Positions 26,496-34,860 of a stretch of DNA of 64,000 nucleotides are shown piece after piece. This DNA is from an uncultured Bacteroidales bacterium (GTDB taxonomy: Bacteria; Bacteroidota; Bacteroidia; Bacteroidales; Muribaculaceae): contig CACYQB010000004.1 in NCBI GenBank assembly GCA_902776435.1, positions 186,001 to 250,000 on the forward strand, in the 5' to 3' direction. Position 1 is the stretch's first letter; every line of letters starts with the position of its first letter. The notes below the pieces were generated by a model, which saw nothing but the letters and a program-made list of their open reading frames with translations, ran no database searches and was not told the origin of the DNA. The position numbers and the translations under genes are program-made.

Positions 26496-27029
26496 ATGAA
26501 AAAGATATACAACATGCTGCTTCTTGCAGTGATCTCGATAATGGTAGCCTCCTGTAATGGTAATGGCTGGGATTCGCCCTACTACGTTGAAAGTATCGTG
26601 GGCAGTTGGGAATCCTACTATGGCTGCCAAGGCAATTATGAGTATGATATCATGGGCTATGACAGGGTGCGCTATGATTTCTATGCAAACCACACTGGCC
26701 GATATACTTACTACGACAGTTACTGGGGTCTGTCTTATGTGGACTTTGACTGGGATACCTATGGCGATCGCCTCGTAATCAGGTACTATGATGGAGACTC
26801 GGATTATCTGTTCTACGGCTATGATCGCAACGGCGACCTGATTCTCGCACTTGACAGCCGCTTCTATCAGTTCACCGCTTATCGCCCCACGGGCTATTGG
26901 GCACCTGCCAAGCCTTTGGACAAGGTATCGGACAAGGGCGTGATGGACAAGAGTACCGAAAATAGCAGCGTTTCCCGCGCAGTCAAGGCCAAGAGCGAAC
27001 TGACTGCGAGCGAGGCTAAGGAGAAATAA
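26496..27029 (+). CDS. Tyr/Asp-rich lipoprotein of unknown function
   Basis: 177 residues. Signal peptide with lipobox (VASC, Cys at about 20). The mature part is strikingly rich in Tyr and Asp with Trp/Gly turns (YYVESIVGSWESYYG, YDRVRYDFYANHTG), suggesting a small lipocalin-like beta fold. It is followed by a charged Ser/Lys/Glu tail (about 140-177) with no obvious structure. No family recognised. Ends at a hairpin shared with the convergent tatD-like gene. Confidence 0.75.
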   Translation: MKKIYNMLLLAVISIMVASCNGNGWDSPYYVESIVGSWESYYGCQGNYEYDIMGYDRVRYDFYANHTGRYTYYDSYWGLSYVDFDWDTYGDRLVIRYYDGDSDYLFYGYDRNGDLILALDSRFYQFTAYRPTGYWAPAKPLDKVSDKGVMDKSTENSSVSRAVKAKSELTASEAKEK

Positions 27030-27055
27030 CTTTTACTGAATTGAATAATATCAGG

Positions 27056-27083
27056 TGGCCAGGGCAAATGCTTGTCCTGGTCA
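27056..27083. terminator. Bidirectional terminator overlapping tatD stop
   Basis: 12-nt arms (27056-27067 with 27072-27083, two G-T pairs) and a 4-nt loop between convergent genes; the right arm includes the TGA of the tatD-like gene, and TTTGTTTG follows on the plus strand. Confidence 0.7.
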
Positions 27084-27734
27084 TTTGTTTGCGGTGGAAT
27101 GGTGTGTGCGCAGTAATGTTGCTGTATTGGCAGCCGATATTGACTTGACCTCGTTGGGCGAAAGGTGGAGCACTTGGGCAATCTGGGTTGCGACTTCATC
27201 GATGGTGGCGTCACTGTCGTCGGTTTCGATAAGCAGGCGGTCGAGTGGGGTGGAGGATAAAGCGTCTGGATTAAATCGGACGCCGTAGGAAAGATAACAG
27301 CCCGCATCTAGCAGAGTTCGGGCCACATGTGAATTAGCCCTCATGCCGTGGATGGCGAGCGTGACTGAGGTTAGTCCGGCATGGCGACGGACGGAAAGGA
27401 TGTTTTGGGCTGTTCTCACGCTGTGCACTACCACAGGTTTGGCCACTGTGGCCGCAATGTACAGATGGCGCTCAAACACCTTGGCTTGGATGTCAAGGGC
27501 AGCGCCCTTCAACGAATCCATCCCCGTTTCACCGATGGCCAGCACCTGTTCGTGCCGTGCGCATTGCTCCAACTGTGTGAAATCACTGTCGGTCAGTGTA
27601 TCCACGTTGTACCAGGGGTGGAAGCCTACCGAATACCACAATCCGGGCTGCGGGTCAAACTGCCACGGATTGACCGAGATGATGGCGTCGGCCGCGTTCT
27701 GGCGATGAGTGTGGAAATCGATGATGTTCATCAT
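27081..27734 (-). CDS. TatD family metal-dependent hydrolase
   Basis: 217 residues, shorter than the usual ~255. TatD family (amidohydrolase superfamily; known members are 3'-5' exonucleases or D-aminoacyl deacylases). Metal ligands visible: FHTH near residue 7, Glu in AIGETGMD, His in VVVHSVR, His in LAIHGM and Asp in LIETDDSD. Start overlaps the yidD stop by 4 nt. Last gene of the operon LOG-DUF4271-hemD-rnpA-yidD-tatD. Cytoplasmic. Confidence 0.85.
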   Translation of the reverse strand: MMNIIDFHTHRQNAADAIISVNPWQFDPQPGLWYSVGFHPWYNVDTLTDSDFTQLEQCARHEQVLAIGETGMDSLKGAALDIQAKVFERHLYIAATVAKPVVVHSVRTAQNILSVRRHAGLTSVTLAIHGMRANSHVARTLLDAGCYLSYGVRFNPDALSSTPLDRLLIETDDSDATIDEVATQIAQVLHLSPNEVKSISAANTATLLRTHHSTANK

Positions 27735-27994
27735 GGCACGGGGTCATAGCCGCTGCCACCCCACGGATTACACCTGAGAATGCGCCACACGGCCAGGTAC
27801 AGCCCCTTAAAGGGTCCGTGCTTGCGTATGGCCTCGATGGCATACTGGCTGCATGTGGGCGTGAAGCGGCAGGTGGGTGGTTTAAGCGGGGAAATATACT
27901 TCTGGTAGAAGCGTATGGGCAGGATGAGAAGCCATCCGATGAAATGGAGCACCGAATTCAGAAAAAGGCCGATTTTGTCGATGAAACCGTTCAT
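27731..27994 (-). CDS. yidD: Membrane protein insertion efficiency factor YidD
   Basis: 87 residues. One N-terminal amphipathic/hydrophobic helix and the family core: [15 protein letters not shown] followed by [17 protein letters not shown]. Aids YidC-dependent membrane insertion at the inner membrane. Sits in the conserved rnpA-yidD order, with 4-nt overlaps on both sides (rnpA stop, tatD start). Confidence 0.95.
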   Translation of the reverse strand: MNGFIDKIGLFLNSVLHFIGWLLILPIRFYQKYISPLKPPTCRFTPTCSQYAIEAIRKHGPFKGLYLAVWRILRCNPWGGSGYDPVP

Positions 27995-28407
27995 TTTTCG
28001 ACTTTTTGGGCGGGTAATTGTCGTTCGGCAGCGGCCTGAGCGATGCGGTTGAGCAGGCTGATCATTTTCTCGTTGATGACCTCATAGGGTGCGGGTGTAG
28101 AGTCCAGGTAAACAAAGGCGATGTCCACTCCCCAGCCCGACAGTTCCAATGGCTGTAGCAGCAGCGTGCCGCGGTTCAGGCGGTAAGCCTCCCGAGTGCG
28201 GCGGCGCAGCAAGACGCGGTTCACGGCCTTGCGGATACGCTTCTTGGGGATGGAAATGAGGAACTGTGCGGGATTCCTCTCGTCGCGCGGGCGCAAACGA
28301 TAGGCGGCACGCAATGGAAATGCCATGAGCGACTTGCCTTCGTTGAAGAGCGCTTCCACTGCCGTGCGGCTGCACAGTTTCTCGTCTTTATTTAACTTGT
28401 AGTTCAT
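27991..28407 (-). CDS. rnpA: Ribonuclease P protein component
   Basis: 138 residues from ATG 28407; the frame is open to 28452, but those 15 residues are hydrophobic and untypical. The RNR signature is seen as [17 protein letters not shown] (about 70-86). Assists the RNase P RNA in 5' maturation of tRNAs. Overlaps yidD by 4 nt. A TAATTTCG string 18-25 nt upstream resembles a weak -7 box, possibly giving a second promoter inside the operon. Confidence 0.95.
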   Translation of the reverse strand: MNYKLNKDEKLCSRTAVEALFNEGKSLMAFPLRAAYRLRPRDERNPAQFLISIPKKRIRKAVNRVLLRRRTREAYRLNRGTLLLQPLELSGWGVDIAFVYLDSTPAPYEVINEKMISLLNRIAQAAAERQLPAQKVEK

Positions 28408-28497
28408 TCTGAGGCGCGAAATTACAAAAAAATGGAGTATGGCGAGCACCATACCCCATAAAAATCTCTTTTTCTATGCCTTGTTGCTGGTAACGCC

Positions 28498-29247
28498 TCA
28501 AGCCTCGACGGGCTGCACCTTCTTGAGGTAGTGCTCGATGGCACTGGCCATCGACGGCGTTTCAGGCGTGATGGTAATATCAACGTGCAGGCCAGCCTGG
28601 TCGGCAGCCTCCAGGGTTGTGTTACCCATGGCGGCAATCACCACTTTGCGCTCCTTGTAGTCAGGGAAGTTAGTCGTGTAAGACTTGATACCAGCCGGGC
28701 TGAAGAACACCAGCATGTCGTAGTCAAACGGCTCATCGGGTGTGAAATCGTTGCTCACCGTGCGGTACATGACAGCCTTGACATACTTCACCTTGTTGTT
28801 ATCGAGCACGACGGCCTTGTCGTTATGCACATCACTGATGGGCATGAGGTAGGTTTCCTTGTTGTGCTTGGCAATGATAGGAATCAAACCCTCCATGTGG
28901 CCCGATTCGCTATAGAAAATCTTGCGCTTGCGGTAAACGACATACTTCTGGAGATAATGTGCGATGGTCTCGCTGACGCAGAAGTACTTCAATGTATCGG
29001 GTACATTGTAGCGCAATTCCTTACACAGGCGGAAGAAATGATCGATTGCTGTACGTGCTGTCAAAATAATGGCCGTGTAGTCAGGCACATTAATTTTGGA
29101 CTGTCTGAATTCCTTGGAAGAAAGTCCTTCCACTTTGATAAAGGGTCGGAATACTAATTCAACTCCATATTTTTTCTCCAAATCAAAATAAGGAGACTTT
29201 TCGGACGTCGGTCTTGGTTGTGAAACCAAAATCTTCTTTATGCTCAT
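28498..29247 (-). CDS. hemD: Uroporphyrinogen-III synthase family protein
   Basis: 249 residues. HemD-type two-domain fold: ILVSQPRP at the start, ILTARTAIDHFF, VYRKRKIFYSESG, FFSPAGIKSY and VVIAAMGNTTLEAA blocks. Cyclises hydroxymethylbilane to uroporphyrinogen III. It lies in the conserved Bacteroidales setting DUF4271-hemD-rnpA. No other heme genes are present here, so heme synthesis in this organism cannot be judged. 9 nt after the DUF4271 gene. Confidence 0.85.
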   Translation of the reverse strand: MSIKKILVSQPRPTSEKSPYFDLEKKYGVELVFRPFIKVEGLSSKEFRQSKINVPDYTAIILTARTAIDHFFRLCKELRYNVPDTLKYFCVSETIAHYLQKYVVYRKRKIFYSESGHMEGLIPIIAKHNKETYLMPISDVHNDKAVVLDNNKVKYVKAVMYRTVSNDFTPDEPFDYDMLVFFSPAGIKSYTTNFPDYKERKVVIAAMGNTTLEAADQAGLHVDITITPETPSMASAIEHYLKKVQPVEA

Positions 29248-29256
29248 GTAGTTCCT

Positions 29257-30123
29257 CTATGATTGTAAAGTATCACTAATCCATATAGTTACACCCGTCA
29301 AAAGGACAAGGGGTACTATTTCGACGGCGCAAAGGTACAAAATAAAATAGAGAATCGATGTCAAATTGCTATAAAAAATTCTAAAGCCCTTATAAATAAA
29401 TATTAATCGGGCTACGATATATAGTATCGCCCCTATGGATAATAGCAATTTGCCATGCGCTGGATACAACATGACCAAAACAAGAACGGGCAACAGCATG
29501 AGCCCCAGGAAAGACTGTGATGCCTTGAATCCATCGAGCCACAATTTGGAACCCACCTTGTCGCTAAAGGTGTATCCCAGAACCTTGTACACCATCCATT
29601 GGATGATGTAGAAACCTGCTGCAATACCGCAATAGGCCGCCATGTGAGGGAACACACTGGCCTGTAAGGATGCAGCCAATGCGGGCCTCAAGAGTTGCAC
29701 GGCAAAGTAAATGAGGAATCCCTCGGTGATGCAGGTGTTGGCAATGAGGGCGATGAGGATTTTGGTCTCGTTGACCGTATGGTCCTCGAACAGGTTTTCG
29801 CGTCGGCGGGTCGAGAACATATAGTGGAAGAAATTCTCGATGTACTTGTAGCCCGTGTGGTAACTTAGCGCCACGGCCAGCAAACCCATCAGCAATAATG
29901 CCATCGATGGCGTGTCGTGCAGAGGTGAACGGGCAAACTGCTGGACTTGCCCGGGTTCGGGTTGTTCCATCACAGGCAGGGTATTGATGTCGCTCAAGGC
30001 CGAATCACCCGTTATCGTGTCGGGAAAGCCGTCAAGGTACTGCGGCGCGTAGTAAACGTCCGCAGTATCGGCATGCAGGGTAGTATCGGCAGGATGATGG
30101 TTGAGCGGCATGGGATCAATCAA
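29257..30123 (-). CDS. DUF4271 membrane protein
   Basis: 288 residues. N-terminal ~75 residues hydrophilic with Asp/Thr/Pro; then about six transmembrane helices (first near 75-92). Conserved Bacteroidota family DUF4271, usually directly before hemD as here. Function unknown. The start overlaps the LOG-gene stop by 4 nt (30120-30123). Confidence 0.85.
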   Translation of the reverse strand: MIDPMPLNHHPADTTLHADTADVYYAPQYLDGFPDTITGDSALSDINTLPVMEQPEPGQVQQFARSPLHDTPSMALLLMGLLAVALSYHTGYKYIENFFHYMFSTRRRENLFEDHTVNETKILIALIANTCITEGFLIYFAVQLLRPALAASLQASVFPHMAAYCGIAAGFYIIQWMVYKVLGYTFSDKVGSKLWLDGFKASQSFLGLMLLPVLVLVMLYPAHGKLLLSIGAILYIVARLIFIYKGFRIFYSNLTSILYFILYLCAVEIVPLVLLTGVTIWISDTLQS

Positions 30124-30701
30124 TACTTAGACTCGAACTCTACCGGCTTGTTGTTCTCTAAGAGGGTGATGGCGTCTTGAGGCGTGTCAGCCACGCACCA
30201 TAACTGGTTGTGGGACGGCTTCATGAAGCCCTCATCGATGGCATGCTGCAACATGGCCAGCAGGGCGTCATAATAGCCCATAGTGTTAAGGATGATGATG
30301 GGTACCTTGACAAGCCCCAACTGTCGCCACGTGAGCGTCTCGAGAAGTTCCTCGAGCGTGCCTACGCCACCGGGCAGGGCGATCACGGCATCGGCCATGT
30401 CGCTCATGGTCTGTTTGCGCTGGTGCATGTCGGCAGTGATAATGACGTCTGCCAGGCGGTCGTAGCACCACCCCTTATCGACCATAAACTTGGGAATGAC
30501 ACCTGTCACCTGTCCGCCGGCGTCAAGGGCACCGTCGGTCACGGCTCCCATCAGCCCCACGGCACCCCCGCCGTTGATGCTGCGCCAACCGCCACGTGCC
30601 AGCAATTCACCCAACTCGCGAGCCGCCTGCAGGTAGCGTGGATCGATGTTTGCGCTAGAAGCGCAAAATACACAAACGTTTCCTCTTGTCTCTTGTTTCA
30701 T
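30120..30701 (-). CDS. LOG family nucleoside 5'-monophosphate phosphoribohydrolase
   Basis: 193 residues. LOG/Rossman-fold protein: SINGGGAVGLMGAVTDGAL, MHQRKQTMSDMADAVIALPG, and PGGVGTLEELLE, the PGGxGTxxE catalytic motif. Cleaves cytokinin riboside or other nucleoside monophosphates to base plus ribose-5-phosphate. First gene of the operon reaching to tatD. The TACCTTTG box ends only 6 nt before the ATG, which predicts a leaderless or near-leaderless mRNA. Confidence 0.9.
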   Translation of the reverse strand: MKQETRGNVCVFCASSANIDPRYLQAARELGELLARGGWRSINGGGAVGLMGAVTDGALDAGGQVTGVIPKFMVDKGWCYDRLADVIITADMHQRKQTMSDMADAVIALPGGVGTLEELLETLTWRQLGLVKVPIIILNTMGYYDALLAMLQHAIDEGFMKPSHNQLWCVADTPQDAITLLENNKPVEFESKY

Positions 30702-30706
30702 GGCTG

Positions 30707-30714
30707 CAAAGGTA
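30707..30714 (-). promoter_or_regulatory. -7 box abutting LOG start codon
   Basis: TACCTTTG on the minus strand with the ATG at 30701, so transcription would start at or next to the A of ATG. T/A strings like R2 tails (30720-30755) lie just upstream. Confidence 0.55.
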
Positions 30715-30780
30715 GTACAAAGTTTAGAGTTTAGGGTTTAGAGTTTGGAGTTTTTTAGACCCTCGTTGGGGAGATGGGGG

Positions 30781-31677
30781 CTATTGGCCGTAGTTGTTGG
30801 CCTTGCGGTAGTGGTTGGGCGAAAGACCCAGGTGCTTTCTCACATATTTGCCGAAGAAGGACAGGTTGTCAAAGCCCATCTCACTGGCTATTTCCTTGAT
30901 GCTCAAGTCGCTATAAAGCAGCAACTGCTTGATGCGACTGATAACGGCTGTGGCAATAAGTTCGCTGGCCGTGGAATCGCTGTGCTTGCGGCAGATGCTG
31001 GTCAGGTATTTGGGAGAAACGCACAACTCATCGGCATAGGACTTTACACTGCGGTTGACATTAGTGTTGTCGGCCAGCAGGAGCATGAAACGGCGGAAGA
31101 TGCGGTCCCCCTGGCGCAGCATGTCTTCCTCGCTGCCCTGGTTCAGATGCTTGTTGATGTTGGAAAGCAGGTCATAGGCGAAGCAACGGATGATGTCGCG
31201 CATGGTCTCGCGGCCGTAGTTCAACTCGGGGTGGCCCATCTTGAAAGTGAGCAGGTCGTAATACTTGACCATCAGGTCCACATCGTCCTGTCCCATCTCG
31301 ATGACAGGATTGGACAGGATGTGCATGACCGATTGCATCAGGCTCTTGTTGATAAACGAGAAACCGACGTCGGTGCTGATGCCGCAGATCAGGCAGCTGA
31401 AGTCATCGCTGTGCTGAACATTGTCGATGACCACCTTGCGGTCAACAATGAGCGAACAATTCTTCTTCAAGTGGAACGGGGTGGCGTTGAGTTCTAGCGA
31501 GAGCGTTCCGTTAAGCACCATGACATAGGCTATGAAATTCACTTGAAACCGTTTCATCAGTCCGGGGACAGAGGTGATGTCGTCGGCAAAAATGATTTCT
31601 CCGTCATTGTACTTGAGGTCGTGATAGAACTCTGGCACGTCAGTGAGGTCAAGCTGAGTAATCTGGTTCTGTTTCAT
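30781..31677 (-). CDS. AraC family transcriptional regulator
   Basis: 298 residues. C-terminal AraC/XylS DNA-binding domain with two helix-turn-helix motifs (VKSYADELCVSPKYLTSIC and IKEIASEMGFDNLSFFGKYV, ending HLGLSPNHYRK). The N-terminal ~170 residues form a cupin-like ligand-sensing domain typical of Bacteroides AraC regulators; ligand unknown. Lies between the LOG operon and tRNA-Pro; no obvious target next to it. Confidence 0.92.
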   Translation of the reverse strand: MKQNQITQLDLTDVPEFYHDLKYNDGEIIFADDITSVPGLMKRFQVNFIAYVMVLNGTLSLELNATPFHLKKNCSLIVDRKVVIDNVQHSDDFSCLICGISTDVGFSFINKSLMQSVMHILSNPVIEMGQDDVDLMVKYYDLLTFKMGHPELNYGRETMRDIIRCFAYDLLSNINKHLNQGSEEDMLRQGDRIFRRFMLLLADNTNVNRSVKSYADELCVSPKYLTSICRKHSDSTASELIATAVISRIKQLLLYSDLSIKEIASEMGFDNLSFFGKYVRKHLGLSPNHYRKANNYGQ

Positions 31678-31711
31678 CGTCGTGAAGAGTAGATTTGTCC
31701 CGGTTATTTTT

Positions 31712-31754
31712 GAAAAAGTGGTCTAACTTGATAGAAATTAACAAGTTAGACCAC
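31712..31754 (-). terminator. Rho-independent terminator of tRNA-Pro
   Basis: Perfect 13-bp stem (31718-31730 with 31742-31754), followed on the minus strand by TTTTTC; 6 nt past the tRNA 3' end. Confidence 0.92.
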
Positions 31755-31760
31755 ATCGAG

Positions 31761-31834
31761 TCGGGGTGAGAAGACTCGAACTTCCGGCCTCCACGTCCCG
31801 AACGTGGCGCGCTAACCAACTGTGCTACACCCCG
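31761..31834 (-). tRNA. tRNA-Pro (anticodon CGG)
   Basis: Minus strand: acceptor CGGGGTG pairs with CACCCCG, discriminator A; anticodon stem CCACG/CGTGG around loop TTCGGGA gives CGG. The T-loop reads TTCGAGT. CCA is not encoded, unlike tRNA-Gln in this window. Own promoter and terminator. Confidence 0.93.
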
Positions 31835-31852
31835 AATCTCGTTTTAGCGGTG

Positions 31853-31860
31853 CAAAGATA
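31853..31860 (-). promoter_or_regulatory. -7 box for tRNA-Pro
   Basis: TATCTTTG on the minus strand, 18 nt before the tRNA 5' end. Confidence 0.6.
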
Positions 31861-31903
31861 CTGCTATTTTTTCAATCTGAGCAAGATTTTCAGCAATATT
31901 TAT

Positions 31904-34732
31904 TTAATGGGCATCGAGCCAGTTGGTGGCAGCGCCGTGGCTGGCGGTGAGTCGGACGTTGCCCTTATAGACGCCTTCCATCTCCTCGATGACGATGTGC
32001 TGCACGCTGTCAAGTTCGCTTGGGATGACGTCAAAGTTGAGTTCGTCATGAACCTGAAGGATCATCTTGGACTGGATGCCTTCCTGCTGGAATCGCTGGT
32101 AGATGCGTACCATCGCCAGCTTGATGACATCGGCGGCGGTGCCCTGGATGGGCGCATTGATGGCATTGCGCTCGCTGAAGCCCCTCACCACGGCATTGCG
32201 TGAGTTGATGTCGGGCAGCATGCGGCGACGGCCATAGAGGGTGGTCACGTAGCCTTTTTCGCGGGCTTGGGCAATCGAGCGGTCGATGTAGTCGCGCACC
32301 TGCGGGAAGGTGGTGTAGTATCCGTCGATGAGCATTTTGGCTTCATCGCGCGGGATGTTCAAGCGCTGAGCAAGGCCGAAGGCGCTGATGCCGTACAGGA
32401 TGCCGAAGTTGGCCGTTTTGGCTTTGCGGCGTTCATCGCTGGTCACCTGTTCTAGTGGTTTGTGGTAGATGCGGGCTGCAGTGATGGCGTGGATGTCGTG
32501 GCCGTGGGCAAAGGCGTCGAGCATCGTCTGGTCGTGGCTCAAGTCGGCCACCAGGCGCAACTCTATCTGGGAATAGTCGGCGCTGAAGAACAAGTTGCCG
32601 TCAGCAGGGATGAAGGCGCGGCGTATTTCCTTGCCCTCATCGTTCCTGACGGGGATGTTCTGCAGGTTGGGATTGGTTGAGGACAGGCGGCCCGTGGCGG
32701 TGACGGTCTGGTTATAGGTCGTGTGGATGCGGCCAGTCTGGGGGTTGATGAGGGCTGGCAAGGCGTTGACATAGGTGGACAACAACTTGCGGATTCCTCT
32801 CAGTTCCAGAATCTTGTTGACGAGGGGATGGCGGTCGCGCAATTTGAGCAGGATATCCTCGGTGGTGCTATATTGGCCCGTCTTGGTCTTTTTGGCCTTG
32901 GGGTCAATCTTGAGGTGGTCAAAGAGTACTTCTCCCACTTGGGCTGGAGATGCCGTGTTAAAGGGTATGCCTGCCAGTTGGTGGCACTCGGCGTCCAGGC
33001 GGTTCATCTGTTCGGTGAGGGACACGGAATAGTCGTTGAGGGCCTTGACATCGATGCGGGCACCCGCCAACTCCATGCTTGCGAGTACCTGGACCAGCGG
33101 CAACTCAATGTCGGTGAAGAGTTTATCCAACGCTTGCTCCTTGAGAGCCTTGTCGAGCACGTCAGGGAGTTGCAGGGTGAGATCGGCGGCCTCACATGCC
33201 CAGCGCGCCAGTGCCTCTGGGGCCACCTGGGCGGGCTTGAGCTGGTTGCGCCCTTTGGGGCCTAACAGGCTCTCGGGTGTGATGGCGGTGTAGTGTAGCA
33301 GTTCATAGGCCATCTCGGCAATGGAGTGGCCCCGCTCGGGCTGCAGCAGGTAGTGTGCCACAGCGGTGTCATAGTAGGGTGCGGTGAAGCTGATGCCGTG
33401 TTGGTCGAGGGCGACCATTGTGCGCTTGACATCGCTGCTCACGATACATGCCTTGCTGGTGAAGAGGGGTGCCAGGGTCTTGAGCATATCGGCCTTGCCG
33501 TCACACTTGACAAACGCCGCCTCGTGCGGCTTGCCACACAGGGCTATACCGATTACCGTGAGTTGCATGGCGTTGCTGCCAGTGCCTAGCAGGCTGATGG
33601 CCACACGCGGCAGTTCCTGGAGGTCGCTGACGAGGGCCGCTGCCTCGATGGGCGAGGTGATGAGCCGATAGTTGTGGCCTGTCTGGTCGAGTGAGGTGAA
33701 AACGGGGGCTGCCGTTTCCTCAACGGGCTCCTCAAAATCGAATAGAGAGAGTTGCTGGCCACGTGGCGCTGTGGTCACCTTAGTCTCTGGAGTGGGTGGT
33801 ACTGATGGAGTCGAAGGAGCAGCCTGTGGAGCCGAGACGTTGTCGAGGCCCACGTTGGCCTCGCCGCCGTCGATGAGACGCTGGGTGAGGGTGCGGAACT
33901 CGAGTTCGGTAAATACCTCTCGCAGGGCATTCATGTCAACAGGTTTGCGGATCATATTGTCGCTGTCGAGGGTGATGGGGACGTCGGTGATGATGGTGGC
34001 GAGCCATTTGGACAGGCGTATCTGCTCGGCGTTTTCCTCAATGCGTTGTTTCTGCACTCCCTTGAGTTGGTCGGTGTGTTCCAGCAGGTTTTCTATTGAG
34101 CCGAATTGCTGGATGAGTTTCTCGGCATTCTTGGGACCCACGCCAGGGCATCCAGGGATGTTGTCGGCGGTGTCGCCCATGAGTCCCAGGATATCGATGA
34201 GTTGTTTAGGTGACTGGATGCCGTATTTGGCGGTGACTTCCTCAACGCCCTCGATGATGTTCTTGCCGGGATTGAAGATCTTGATGTTAGGAGTCACCAA
34301 CTGGCCGAAGTCCTTGTCTCCAGTGACCATGTAGGTGAAGAAACCTTGATTTTCGGCCTGGTGGGATAGTGTGCCGATGACGTCATCGGCCTCGAAGCCT
34401 TCGACCTCAATGACGGGGATGCCGTAGGCCTGGAGGATGCGCTTGATGTAGGGCACGGCAACGAGGATGCCCTCAGGGGTCTTTTCGCGGTTGGCCTTGT
34501 AGGGCTCATAGTTCTTGTGTCTGAAAGTGTTGCCGCCGGGCGGGTCAAAGCAGACGGCCAGGTGTGATGGCCGCTCACGCTTGAGCAGGTCCTGGAGGGT
34601 ATTGACAAAGCCGAATACGGCCGATGTGTCGATGCCGGTCGAGGTGACACGCGGACTGCGCACCATGGCATAAAAGGCCCTGAAGATAAGGGCATAGGCA
34701 TCGAGTAACAGCAATTTCTTGGTGGGTTCCAT
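31904..34732 (-). CDS. polA: DNA polymerase I, proofreading site degenerate
   Basis: 942 residues from ATG 34732 (frame open to 34792, but the standard N-terminus starts MEPTKKLLLLDAYALIFRAFY). Domains: 5'-3' exonuclease (1-290; FDPPGGNTFRH, GFEADDVIGTL), a 3'-5' exonuclease-like domain (about 350-530) and the polymerase domain (motif A SADYSQIELR, motif B RRKAKTANFGILYG, motif C VHDELNFD). In the middle domain the E. coli metal-binding residues D355/E357, D424 and D501 have no acidic counterparts: the FDTET block reads ISLLG, NLKYD reads DVKRT, and YAAED reads WACEA. Proofreading is therefore predicted absent. A TATCTTTA string 30-37 nt upstream may be its -7 box. Confidence 0.95.
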   Translation of the reverse strand: MEPTKKLLLLDAYALIFRAFYAMVRSPRVTSTGIDTSAVFGFVNTLQDLLKRERPSHLAVCFDPPGGNTFRHKNYEPYKANREKTPEGILVAVPYIKRILQAYGIPVIEVEGFEADDVIGTLSHQAENQGFFTYMVTGDKDFGQLVTPNIKIFNPGKNIIEGVEEVTAKYGIQSPKQLIDILGLMGDTADNIPGCPGVGPKNAEKLIQQFGSIENLLEHTDQLKGVQKQRIEENAEQIRLSKWLATIITDVPITLDSDNMIRKPVDMNALREVFTELEFRTLTQRLIDGGEANVGLDNVSAPQAAPSTPSVPPTPETKVTTAPRGQQLSLFDFEEPVEETAAPVFTSLDQTGHNYRLITSPIEAAALVSDLQELPRVAISLLGTGSNAMQLTVIGIALCGKPHEAAFVKCDGKADMLKTLAPLFTSKACIVSSDVKRTMVALDQHGISFTAPYYDTAVAHYLLQPERGHSIAEMAYELLHYTAITPESLLGPKGRNQLKPAQVAPEALARWACEAADLTLQLPDVLDKALKEQALDKLFTDIELPLVQVLASMELAGARIDVKALNDYSVSLTEQMNRLDAECHQLAGIPFNTASPAQVGEVLFDHLKIDPKAKKTKTGQYSTTEDILLKLRDRHPLVNKILELRGIRKLLSTYVNALPALINPQTGRIHTTYNQTVTATGRLSSTNPNLQNIPVRNDEGKEIRRAFIPADGNLFFSADYSQIELRLVADLSHDQTMLDAFAHGHDIHAITAARIYHKPLEQVTSDERRKAKTANFGILYGISAFGLAQRLNIPRDEAKMLIDGYYTTFPQVRDYIDRSIAQAREKGYVTTLYGRRRMLPDINSRNAVVRGFSERNAINAPIQGTAADVIKLAMVRIYQRFQQEGIQSKMILQVHDELNFDVIPSELDSVQHIVIEEMEGVYKGNVRLTASHGAATNWLDAH

Positions 34733-34846
34733 AATCTCTGTTTGGTTTACGGGGATAAAGATAGTCATTTTTTTGCGTTTTGGGTATTTCAAGGGCCAAA
34801 AAACAATTTTACTCTTAAAAAAGGTGGTTTTCCCAGGAATTATTGC

Positions 34847-34854
34847 TATCTTTG
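34847..34854 (+). promoter_or_regulatory. -7 box abutting polyprenyl synthase start
   Basis: TATCTTTG with the ATG at 34861, only 6 nt downstream; predicts a leaderless mRNA. Confidence 0.55.
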
Positions 34855-34860
34855 CAGGCT

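Noticed and set aside
31718..31754. Invertible promoter element
   Set aside because: The inverted repeat near tRNA-Pro has a T-run and lies directly after the tRNA; it is a terminator. No site-specific recombinase is encoded in the window.
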